Program-made: the position numbers and the translations under genes
Assembly: GCF_007896435.1 (NCBI RefSeq)
Contig: NZ_VCBL01000001.1
Span: 2,355,078 to 2,419,077 of the forward strand
Reading direction: 5' to 3'
Source of the DNA: Rummeliibacillus suwonensis
GTDB lineage: Bacteria > Bacillota > Bacilli > Bacillales_A > Planococcaceae
Length of the DNA: 64,000 nt
Shown: positions 57,448 through 64,000 of the stretch, in pieces
How positions within the stretch are numbered: the stretch's first letter is position 1
Layout of the letters: every line of letters begins with the position of its first letter
The notes under the pieces: model-generated
Told to the model about the DNA's origin: nothing
The model's database searches: none
The model's input: the letters and a program-made list of their open reading frames with translations, nothing else

Positions 57448-58323
57448 TTATTCAATATTTTGAACTTGTTCTCGCATTTTTTCTAATATTGCTTTTGCTT
57501 GAACAACGGCGGTAGCTGCTTCAACTGACTGATTTTTAGAACCAATCGTATTAATCTCACGATGCATTTCTTGCATCAAAAAGTCTAATTTTCGACCAAT
57601 TGATATATCCTCTTGCAATGTTTCATCTAATTGTTTTAAATGACTTGCTAAGCGATCCAATTCTTCTGATATATCTGCTTTTTCTGCAAAAATAGCTACT
57701 TCAGTTAAAAGGCGTTCTTCTAAATGATCTGTGTGACTAATTTCGTTTATGCGTTCTACTAATTTTTCACGATATTTCTCTACAGCTTTTTGAGAAACGT
57801 TTTTGATAACAGCGATTTGCTCTTCTAAGGCCTCTTTAAAGCCTAGAACTGTTTCGAATAATACTTGGCCTTCTTTTTCTCGCATTTGAATAAGAGCGAT
57901 TGTTGCTTCTTCAACAGCCTTATTCACTGCACTTAAAATCTCTTCTTTGGGAAGTTCTTTTATTTCCAAAGTGAGTGCTTGGTCAAGTTGTAAAATTTCC
58001 GTCATGGACCATTTATCATCCAGCGGAATCTGTTGTCTTAACTCATCTCTTGCTTCTTTATATGCATTGACTAGAGGCCAATTGATCTTTACAACCTGTC
58101 CAAATGGCACTAATTCTTTCACGTAGACGGATACATCAAGCTTTCCTCTTGCTACTTTTGTAGAAAGTATTTTTTTTGCAAGTACTTCCGCTTCAGTCCA
58201 TTCTTTAGGAAATCGTGTGGAAATTTCTAAAAAACGATGATTTACTGAACGGATTTCTACGGTTAACTGCAGTTGATCCGTTGTTGTGACACCCCTGCCA
58301 AATCCTGTCATACTACGTACCAA
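57448..58323 (-). CDS. yloC: YicC family endoribonuclease (YloC)
   Basis: 291 residues. The N-terminal MVRSMTGFGRG and EIRSVNHRFLEISTRFP, with the C-terminal block LDFLMQEMHREINTIGSKNQ, define the YicC family. E. coli YicC was shown to be an RNase that acts on small RNA. The middle is helical and charged. First gene of yicC-gmk-rpoZ; rqcH is divergent upstream. Confidence 0.92.
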   Translation of the reverse strand: MVRSMTGFGRGVTTTDQLQLTVEIRSVNHRFLEISTRFPKEWTEAEVLAKKILSTKVARGKLDVSVYVKELVPFGQVVKINWPLVNAYKEARDELRQQIPLDDKWSMTEILQLDQALTLEIKELPKEEILSAVNKAVEEATIALIQMREKEGQVLFETVLGFKEALEEQIAVIKNVSQKAVEKYREKLVERINEISHTDHLEERLLTEVAIFAEKADISEELDRLASHLKQLDETLQEDISIGRKLDFLMQEMHREINTIGSKNQSVEAATAVVQAKAILEKMREQVQNIE

Positions 58324-58598
58324 GGTCAGTCACATCCTTCTTCGCATACTATCTATAAGTATAACATAAGAAAAAAATTATTGCGTATATCCATGGACTG
58401 CTTATCTTTTAATTGTACGCTAAAATTATATTTTCTGCTTATTTTTTTGTTGTTTAAAGAAAATATTTGATTTTTATCCATGAAAATATAGAACATTCGC
58501 TGATTTCCGCTCCCTCTTGATGTGAGTGCTTACTGCCTGTTAATGCAAGATAAAAAATGATAAGATAGAACAAAACGTTTTGAAAGAGGAATTTACAT

Positions 58599-60296
58599 AT
58601 GGCATATGATGGCTTATTCACACTAGCAATGACAAAAGAATTGCAGCAATTGGTCACAGGGCGTATCGCTAAAGTACACCAACCAAATGCACAAGAAATT
58701 ATTTTAACTATCCGAGCAAGTGGCAACAATCATAAATTATTGTTATCCATCCATCCATCTTACGCTCGTGTACATCTGACAGATCAAGCAGTCGATAATC
58801 CTGCTGAACCGCCTATGTTTTGTATGCTGTTACGAAAGCATATCGAAGGAGGCTTTATCGAATCGATCAAACAAATCGATGGCGATCGCATCATCGTATT
58901 CACGATAACAAGTAAAAACGAAATTGGAGATCCCATCATAAGAGAATTATATGCGGAAATAATGGGACGACATAGTAATCTCATTCTAGTAGAAAAAGAA
59001 TCGCAAAAAATCGTAGATAGTTTGAAACATTTACCTCCTGCAATGAACAGCTATCGAACTGTGTTGCCCGGTCAGCTTTATGTAGCGCCTCCTAAACAAA
59101 ACAAAGTAAATCCAACAGTTGTATCTGACGAAGATTTACAAACATTTTTTGCGACTGAAAAATCGGCACAAGAAATTGTTCAACATTTCACTGGATTTTC
59201 ATCCCTCCATGCCAATGAATTTTTATATCGCATTGATGAGTCTGGAAAAGCTGCGGCAGCTCTATTCCCCTCTTTTATTGCTGAATTTAAGAATGGGGGC
59301 AGCCAGCCTACTTATATAGAAGTAAATGGGAAAACACAATTTTCTCCTATCGCACTTACGCATTTACAAGGCAAACCAGCGATCTATCCATCTTTAAGCA
59401 CATTACTTGACCGTGTCTTCTTCGCAAGAGCTGAACGTGACCGAGTGAAACAACAAGCGGGAGATCTTGAACGCTGGTTACAAAATGAAATCAGTAAATT
59501 GAAGCTTAAACTGAAAAAGCTTCAAAAAGATTTAAATCACGCGCAAAAGTTGGATCAATATCAATTATTTGGTGAATTACTAATGGCCAATCTCTATAAT
59601 TTTGAAAAGGGACAAAAAGAAATCACCGTTGTCAATTATTACGACGATCATGAAGCAAAAGTGAAGATTCCTTTAAGTGAACGCAAAACACCGATTGAGA
59701 ATGCCCAAAGTTATTACACCAAGTATAATAAGGCCAAAAATGCACTCATCATGGTACAACAACAAATCGATAAAACCAATGAGGATTTAACCTATTTCGA
59801 GATGCTTTCACAACAAGTACAGCAAGCAGCACCACATGATATTGAAGAGATACGAGAAGAGTTGGCGGAACAGGGTTTTATGAAAATGCGTACTGCCAAA
59901 CGGCGTAAAAAACCAACAAAACCATCACCTGAGGAATTCGTTTCTTCAACAGGTGTCCATATTTCAGTAGGGAAAAATAATAAACAAAATGATTATTTAA
60001 CATTTAAATTAGCAAGAAAATCAGATATTTGGATGCATACAAAGGATATTCCCGGCTCACACGTGGTCATTCATGATGCGAACCCTGATGAACAAACATT
60101 GCGAGAGGCTGCCACACTATCTGCGTACTTTAGCAAAGCCCGTGATTCCTCATCCGTTCCAGTTGACTATACAGAAATTCGACAAGTCAAGAAACCAAGT
60201 GGTGCAAAGCCAGGATTTGTCATCTACTTTGAACAAAAAACACTATATGTTACACCTGATGAAGAACTAGTCATTCAGTTGAAAAAAGAACGATAA
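58599..60296 (+). CDS. rqcH: RqcH (YloA/FbpA), ribosome-associated quality control factor
   Basis: NEMF-family protein that binds obstructed 50S-peptidyl-tRNA and directs Ala tailing of stalled chains. 565 residues: an NFACT-N domain (1-250, LVTGRIAKVHQPNAQEIILT), helix-hairpin-helix and coiled coil (about 285-420), and a C-terminal NFACT-R domain (GVHISVGKNNKQNDYLTF, WMHTKDIPGSHVVI). The FbpA/fibronectin-binding name is older. Strong ribosome site AAGAGGAA. Its stop codon lies in the first bases of repeat copy D. Confidence 0.95.
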   Translation: MAYDGLFTLAMTKELQQLVTGRIAKVHQPNAQEIILTIRASGNNHKLLLSIHPSYARVHLTDQAVDNPAEPPMFCMLLRKHIEGGFIESIKQIDGDRIIVFTITSKNEIGDPIIRELYAEIMGRHSNLILVEKESQKIVDSLKHLPPAMNSYRTVLPGQLYVAPPKQNKVNPTVVSDEDLQTFFATEKSAQEIVQHFTGFSSLHANEFLYRIDESGKAAAALFPSFIAEFKNGGSQPTYIEVNGKTQFSPIALTHLQGKPAIYPSLSTLLDRVFFARAERDRVKQQAGDLERWLQNEISKLKLKLKKLQKDLNHAQKLDQYQLFGELLMANLYNFEKGQKEITVVNYYDDHEAKVKIPLSERKTPIENAQSYYTKYNKAKNALIMVQQQIDKTNEDLTYFEMLSQQVQQAAPHDIEEIREELAEQGFMKMRTAKRRKKPTKPSPEEFVSSTGVHISVGKNNKQNDYLTFKLARKSDIWMHTKDIPGSHVVIHDANPDEQTLREAATLSAYFSKARDSSSVPVDYTEIRQVKKPSGAKPGFVIYFEQKTLYVTPDEELVIQLKKER

Positions 60297-60508
60297 AGTG
60301 AAGCTTCCATCAATAGGGGTTTTCTTCATCTCCCATTGAGCTAGAAGAACTCAGGTTAAAAGCGCCACGTCCTGTGGCAACACCTGAGAGACCAACATCT
60401 TGTTGGCCCAAACCAATCGGGCGCATGCGGCAGGTCCCCCCACCTATCTTTCTCGTTTTTTTCTAAACCTTGAGGTGGGGGTCTTACTGCCCGTTAACGC
60501 GGGATAAA
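60295..60508 (+). repeat. Structured intergenic repeat, copy D (full length)
   Basis: Complete plus-oriented copy from ATAAAGTGAAGCTTCC.. to CCCGTTAACGCGGGATAAA. It holds TCAATAGGGG/CTCCCATTGA, the core hairpins with loops GTCCT (60350-60388) and ATCTT (60391-60408), and the long arm CCCCCCACCT/AGGTGGGGG. It lies between the rqcH coding region and its terminator, so it would be transcribed as 3' untranslated RNA. Confidence 0.92.
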
Positions 60509-60554
60509 ATTTTGAGTCAAAAACATTTACACCTTCCCATTGTTTTAAAATCTA

Positions 60555-60590
60555 AAGGAGTGATTAACCGCAGTTAATCACTCCTTTTTT
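60555..60590 (+). terminator. Terminator downstream of rqcH and repeat D
   Basis: AAGGAGTGATTAAC and GTTAATCACTCCTT form a perfect 14-bp stem with loop CGCA, followed by TTTT. It is preceded by AAA on the left, so it could also end ohrA transcription from the other side. Confidence 0.88.
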
Positions 60591-60718
60591 CAAGTATTCT
60601 CAGAAAACTTCGAGACCTCTGATTTTAAAAAATATTTTCTACTTTTACTATCTCTTCATTAACAAATTTTTTCTATATGCTCATTTCCTATTAGGTCGAA
60701 TAACTATCTAAAAGTGGA

Positions 60719-61123
60719 TTAAACAGCTTTTACAGTAACTTCAATATTATTTCGTGTAGCCTTTGAATACGGACAGACCGTATGCGTAATTTCTAAAAGT
60801 GTTTGTGTTTCCTCTGGTGATACGCCCTCAATATGGCCTTCTATTTCTACTCCTAAACTATAATCCTGTTTGCCATTATTATAGAGTGATACAATCGCGC
60901 TAATTGTGGATTGACCTTTAATGCCTTTTTGCATTTTGACTAAATCAAGCGCGCTATTAAAGCATGAACTAAATCCTGCCGCAAATAATTGTTCGGGGTT
61001 TGTTGCGCCTTCAGTATTTTTACCTGGTGGTACAATATTCAAAGAGAATGATTTGTCTGGAGAATGCACTTCTCCACTACGACCGCCTACATTTGTCATT
61101 TTAGTTGAATACATTTTTTTCAT
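60719..61123 (-). CDS. ohrA: Organic hydroperoxide resistance protein (Ohr/OsmC family)
   Basis: Thiol peroxidase that reduces organic hydroperoxides using a Cys pair. The start is the ATG at 61123 (MKKMYSTKMTNVGGRSG.., 134 residues), 9 bases after AAAGGG; a longer frame from 61162 has no ribosome site. The catalytic cysteines are Cys54 (GFSSCFNSAL) and Cys117 (VCPYSKATR). It is divergent from the MarR-type regulator ohrR, with a perfect palindromic operator between them. Confidence 0.95.
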   Translation of the reverse strand: MKKMYSTKMTNVGGRSGEVHSPDKSFSLNIVPPGKNTEGATNPEQLFAAGFSSCFNSALDLVKMQKGIKGQSTISAIVSLYNNGKQDYSLGVEIEGHIEGVSPEETQTLLEITHTVCPYSKATRNNIEVTVKAV

Positions 61124-61158
61124 TTTAACCAACCCTTTCTTAATCATTTTTATTTTGT

Positions 61159-61186
61159 ACAATTAAATTGTATACAATTTAATTGT
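61159..61186. promoter_or_regulatory. OhrR operator: perfect 28-bp palindrome
   Basis: ACAATTAAATTGTA is followed directly by its own reverse complement TACAATTTAATTGT. Two TACAATT-AATTGT units resemble the known OhrR site. On the minus strand it overlaps the -10 region downstream of a TTGACT -35-like box (about 61194-61199), so a bound repressor would block ohrA transcription. Confidence 0.85.
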
Positions 61187-61254
61187 GATTGACAAGTCAA
61201 AAGAATAAATTATTATAAAAATAATGATATTATTGTTTGGGAGGGAAATAATCT

Positions 61255-61686
61255 ATGCAGACAGAGCAAAATTATTTGGATAATCAGTTGTGCTTCTTGT
61301 TATACGTATCTTCTAAAGAAATCATTAAGAAATATACATTCTATCTCAAAGAATATGATCTAACGTATACTGGATATATCGTTTTATTGGCGATTAATTG
61401 TGATGAGCAAGTCAATATAAAAGAATTAGGAAATCGCGTCTTTCTAGATTCTGGGACTTTGACACCATTATTAAAGAAACTAGAGCTTAAAGGGTATATT
61501 TCAAGAGAACGTTCAAAAAAAGATGAACGTAATTTAATGGTTCAACTAACAGAACAAGGGAAAAAAGTACAAAAAGAGTTACCTTGTATTTCAGAGAAGG
61601 TTTTCGAAAAAACAAATATGACCAAAGAGGAATTTTTTCAAACAAAAACCACTTTGGAGAAAATTATTCACTCCTTTAGATCATAA
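61255..61686 (+). CDS. ohrR: OhrR, peroxide-sensing MarR-family repressor
   Basis: 143-residue winged-helix regulator. The N-terminal peroxidatic cysteine is Cys13 in NQLCFLLY, matching Cys15 of B. subtilis OhrR, with tyrosines following ([16 protein letters not shown]). The wing region is [20 protein letters not shown] (54-73) then RSKKDERN. Two more cysteines (Cys49 and one near 109) could allow a disulfide. Ribosome site GGGAGG. Pairing with ohrA and the palindrome supports the assignment. Confidence 0.94.
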   Translation: MQTEQNYLDNQLCFLLYVSSKEIIKKYTFYLKEYDLTYTGYIVLLAINCDEQVNIKELGNRVFLDSGTLTPLLKKLELKGYISRERSKKDERNLMVQLTEQGKKVQKELPCISEKVFEKTNMTKEEFFQTKTTLEKIIHSFRS

Positions 61687-61840
61687 AAAACATGCCGATC
61701 AGCTTTTTACAGCCATGAAGTTGATCAGTTGACCGCTTGTTTGTTTTCAAAAATTGCTAGCTTAAAGTAACCATTCAGATCAGGCGTGTTGATTATCCAA
61801 TTTAATCCATAAAAATAGGATAATTCGTTGATTACAGCAA

Positions 61841-62070
61841 AGACTTGCTCGCTTTCCTGCGGGCGAATGCTGGGGCTTGGGGACAACAGGATGTTGGTCA
61901 CGGAGTCGTTGCCACAGGACATGGTGTCCTTAGACTCCGTTCCTTCAATCGCTACGCTGTGGGGTCTCATCTATTCGCTTTTCCCGCGGGACATTGAATT
62001 GACTTCCTGTATCCACACCGCACGAAGGAAATGCACATGCATTTTCGAGGATTCGAGCAAGCCTCCGCTT
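61841..62070 (-). repeat. GC-rich dispersed repeat, copy H, with embedded two-hairpin core
   Basis: On the plus strand it reads GCTTTCCTGCGGGCG.. then ..CTTTTCCCGCGGGAC.. and ACCGCACGAAGGAAATGC.., matching the reverse complement of the copy at 62418-62649. Inside, at 61881-61940, are ACAACAGGATGTTGGT and ACGGAGTC..GACTCCGT around GTTGCCACAGGAC. Intergenic repeats with CTCCTGCGGGAAAAGC-type modules are common in Bacillales. Confidence 0.8.
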
Positions 62071-62280
62071 CAATCTATATAAACGATCCTAAAAATACAG
62101 GGTTTTTCAAAAATTACACCAAACAGACACTCCTAATTTTTGTGTAAAATCAACATGCATGCATTCAAATATTATTATCGTTCGTAAAAATTATCTGAAT
62201 GACAAAGGGACAATATTATCTGCTGTAATGACTTGATAATAGCTTTGAAGTGTATTTCAAGGAAGACAACATGCAAAGAA

Positions 62281-62824
62281 CAATAAAGAGGCTGGGACAG
62301 AACAAAATTAGCCCTACCCAAAGCCGAATAATTGAACTTAATAAAATCAATTTCATAAAGCGTCTTTCTTTGAGAAAATACGATTATTCGATGATGAACA
62401 TCATTTAGAATGGTGTGAAGTGGAGGACGGCGACTCCTCGAAAATGCATGCGCATTTCCTTCGTGCGGTGTTAGTTCAAAGAGGCTTATTCAAAGTCCTG
62501 CGGGAAAAGCTTGAGCTGAAAGCCCCGCAGGAACGTTTTAAAGAACAAAGCCTAAGTTCGCCACGTCCTGTGGCAACGGCTTCGGGATCAACGTCGTGTC
62601 GACCCGAGGAGATTGAAGCCAAGCCCGCGGAAAGCGCCGTCTGGAACGGAACACAAAACTGAATGTTACGAAAAAATATATATTAAATGTTCATGCTTTT
62701 TGTACAAATTCCTCATTATAAAATAGATTCAATATCCGAACAAATCTGAAATTTTAAATAGAATTTTACATTATTGTTCGGATTTTTTATTAGCTAAAAT
62801 ACTTTTATCCCAACCTCTTTATTG
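62281..62824. mobile_element. MITE-like element carrying a dispersed repeat
   Basis: The termini CAATAAAGAGGCTGGGACAG (62281-62300) and the reverse complement of TTATCCCAACCTCTTTATTG (62805-62824) match at 17 of 20 positions. The 544-bp interior has no transposase. It includes repeat copy I and a hairpin TCCGAACAA/TTGTTCGGA (about 62736-62782) followed by TTTTTTAT. No target duplication is evident. Confidence 0.65.
62418..62649 (+). repeat. GC-rich dispersed repeat, copy I, with embedded two-hairpin core
   Basis: Inverted relative to copy H. Modules: GGAGGACGGCGACTCCTCG, CCTGCGGGAAAAGC, CCCCGCAGGA, then the core at 62548-62605 (AAGCC..GGCTT around GCCACGTCCTGTGGC, and TCAACGTCGTGTCGAC), ending CCCGCGGAAAGCGCC. 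An 80-codon open frame here is an artefact of the repeat. Confidence 0.8.
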
Positions 62825-62838
62825 ATATCGTAACCTTT

Positions 62839-63774
62839 TTACTGATGATTTGTTGAAAACACAAGACTATTTCCATCTGGATCAATGATGGCAAAATAAT
62901 GATCTAAATCTTGCATTTGGGTTAATTGTTTTACATGGTTTTTCAATTTATGGTAGGCCTCTTTAGATGGCAGATTGAAATGTATCTCTTGTAATCCACT
63001 ATGTATATCTAGTGGATGTGCAGCGTTTCTTCCAGACCAAGCATTTCCTGCGATATGGTGATGATATCCACCTGCTGATAAAAAGAACCTATCATTTGAT
63101 ACAAGCTGCGATTCAAATCCTAATACTTGATGATAAAATGACAATGTTTTTTCTAAATCATTAACACGCAGATGTACATGTCCAATTTTTGTACCTATTG
63201 GCAATTTACCATCTGTCTCAAATTTTGCAATCTTTGCAAGTTCTTTAAAATTTAATGGATTGCTACCTTTAGGATATTTATGCCATTCCTCTCGAGGTCG
63301 ATCTACGTATATTTCAATACCATTGCCCTCTATATCAGATAAATAAAATGCTTCACTATAACCATGATCACTTGCACTATCCAATTTAGCAATAGGAATA
63401 ATCCGTTCAAAATGAGGGAACCGAGTTGCTTGCTCTAAAGGACTATCTACCGTATTTTTATTTCGTAATATTTCAAAGAATTTTGTAGCAAAGGCCTCTC
63501 TATTTGGCATAAGAAAAGCGATATGAAATAACCCCGTACTTTTTGCTGGTTGCAATTTTTTAGCTGTTTTTCGTAACTCTAAGAGCACTCTTTCATCCTC
63601 TTTTACACCAAGATAAGCATAATTTTGTGTTCTACTAAGTACTGTTAAGCCAACAACATGTTTATAAAAAGCGATTTGCCTTGTTAAATCAATAACTTTT
63701 AGCACAACACGTTCTACATTCGTCGCCGCATCAATTGTATATTGTGGTAAAAATTCTTCTAATTTTTCGGTCAT
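62839..63774 (-). CDS. Two-module VOC/glyoxalase protein, catechol-2,3-dioxygenase-like
   Basis: 311 residues with two vicinal-oxygen-chelate modules. The first (about 18-160) begins ERVVLKVIDLTRQIAFYKHV; the second (about 205-311) begins GTKIGHVHLRVNDLEKTLSF. Likely metal ligands are His in GHVHLRV, His in AGGYHHHIAGN and Glu in LQEIHFNLP or nearby. This layout matches CatE/YfiE-type extradiol dioxygenases of Bacillus. Ribosome site AAGGGG, 8 bases before ATG. It stands alone on the minus strand among repeats. The substrate is not predictable. Confidence 0.75.
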   Translation of the reverse strand: MTEKLEEFLPQYTIDAATNVERVVLKVIDLTRQIAFYKHVVGLTVLSRTQNYAYLGVKEDERVLLELRKTAKKLQPAKSTGLFHIAFLMPNREAFATKFFEILRNKNTVDSPLEQATRFPHFERIIPIAKLDSASDHGYSEAFYLSDIEGNGIEIYVDRPREEWHKYPKGSNPLNFKELAKIAKFETDGKLPIGTKIGHVHLRVNDLEKTLSFYHQVLGFESQLVSNDRFFLSAGGYHHHIAGNAWSGRNAAHPLDIHSGLQEIHFNLPSKEAYHKLKNHVKQLTQMQDLDHYFAIIDPDGNSLVFSTNHQ

Positions 63775-63885
63775 TCAGAAAACCCCTTTTTAAATTCATA
63801 GTTATTAAATAGGTTTAGTTAATTTTAATACAAAATAAAAGGAATGACAAATAAAAAGAACATATATTATACATCTTTTATGATG

Positions 63886-64000
63886 ATAAAGTGAAACTTC
63901 ATTCAGTCGGGTTTTCTTCTCCCCCCACTAGATTTTAGCTGATCCAATCAGGTTTTTATAAGACTATCGAGATCCCCCTTTGTCACTTAAAGCGGGCATG
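63886..64000 (+). repeat. Structured intergenic repeat, copy E (short form, cut by window edge)
   Basis: Starts ATAAAGTGAAACTTCATTCA like fragment F, followed by GGGTTTTCTTCTCCCCCCAC. It lacks the GTCCT/ATCTT core and continues to an AAAGCGGGCA-type right end at the window edge. Confidence 0.7.

Larger units (their letters stand above)
61687..62838. other. Repeat-rich gap between ohrR and the dioxygenase gene
   Basis: About 1.15 kb with no credible gene. It is made of two inverted copies of a GC-richer repeat (61841-62070 and 62418-62649), the second inside a MITE-like element (62281-62824). Open frames here are repeat-derived. Confidence 0.75.

Noticed and set aside
61725-62082. Two overlapping open frames on opposite strands
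   Set aside because: Both lie in repeat copy H; symmetry and composition come from the repeat.
62420-62662. 80-codon plus-strand frame
   Set aside because: It translates the GC-rich dispersed repeat and the two-hairpin core; no ribosome site or protein motif.

Overview
The window reads as chromosomal DNA of a low-GC, endospore-forming Bacillales bacterium, most like the Planococcaceae (Lysinibacillus/Rummeliibacillus/Solibacillus type). The gene order closely follows the Bacillus subtilis stretch from yloA to codV: rqcH, yicC, gmk, rpoZ, coaBC, priA, def, fmt, rsmB, rlmN, stp, prkC, rsgA, rpe, thiN, spoVM, rpmB, yloU, fakA, sdaAB, sdaAA, recG, fapR, plsX, fabD, fabG, acpP, rnc, smc, ftsY, ylxM, ffh, rpsP, khpA, rimM, trmD, rplS, lepB, rbgA, rnhB, ylqG, ylqH, then sucC, sucD, dprA, topA, trmFO, xerC. 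Nearly all genes lie on the minus strand. rpmB, rqcH and ohrR are the plus-strand genes. The genus is inferred from synteny and sequence feel, not from an rRNA gene.

1-8.4 kb: xerC (cut by the window edge), trmFO, topA, dprA, sucD, sucC. 8.4-17.8 kb: a block that breaks the expected ylqH-sucC junction and holds pyc, prpB, prpD and a 2-methylcitrate synthase (mmgD). Its long leader contains a textbook cobalamin riboswitch aptamer, then an intrinsic terminator, then a CcpA cre-like site. This predicts that the B12-independent route for propionyl-CoA is switched off when B12 is plentiful, and it is the most notable find. Pyc (oxaloacetate supply) and SucCD (succinate/succinyl-CoA) lie next to the genes that use or make their substrates.

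17.8-60.3 kb: ordinary housekeeping operons for translation and RNA modification, protein targeting, chromosome condensation, FapR-controlled fatty acid synthesis, serine catabolism, PASTA kinase/phosphatase signalling, CoA synthesis and ribosome rescue. spoVM is present as a short gene with a TTG start and an unusual tail. remA and ylqD are missing from their usual slots.

60.3-64 kb: an accessory end with ohrA/ohrR around a perfect palindromic operator, a catechol-2,3-dioxygenase-like gene and a dense set of repeats.

A structured intergenic repeat family of about 215 bp occurs through the window, in full, short and terminal-only versions. Its core is two hairpins with GTCCT- and ATCTT-type loops, recalling the Bacillaceae-1 RNA motif. 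The same two-hairpin core also sits inside a second, unrelated repeat type near 62 kb with different outer stems. Covariation in the stems argues that structure is selected. Two MITE-like elements with terminal inverted repeats are also present.
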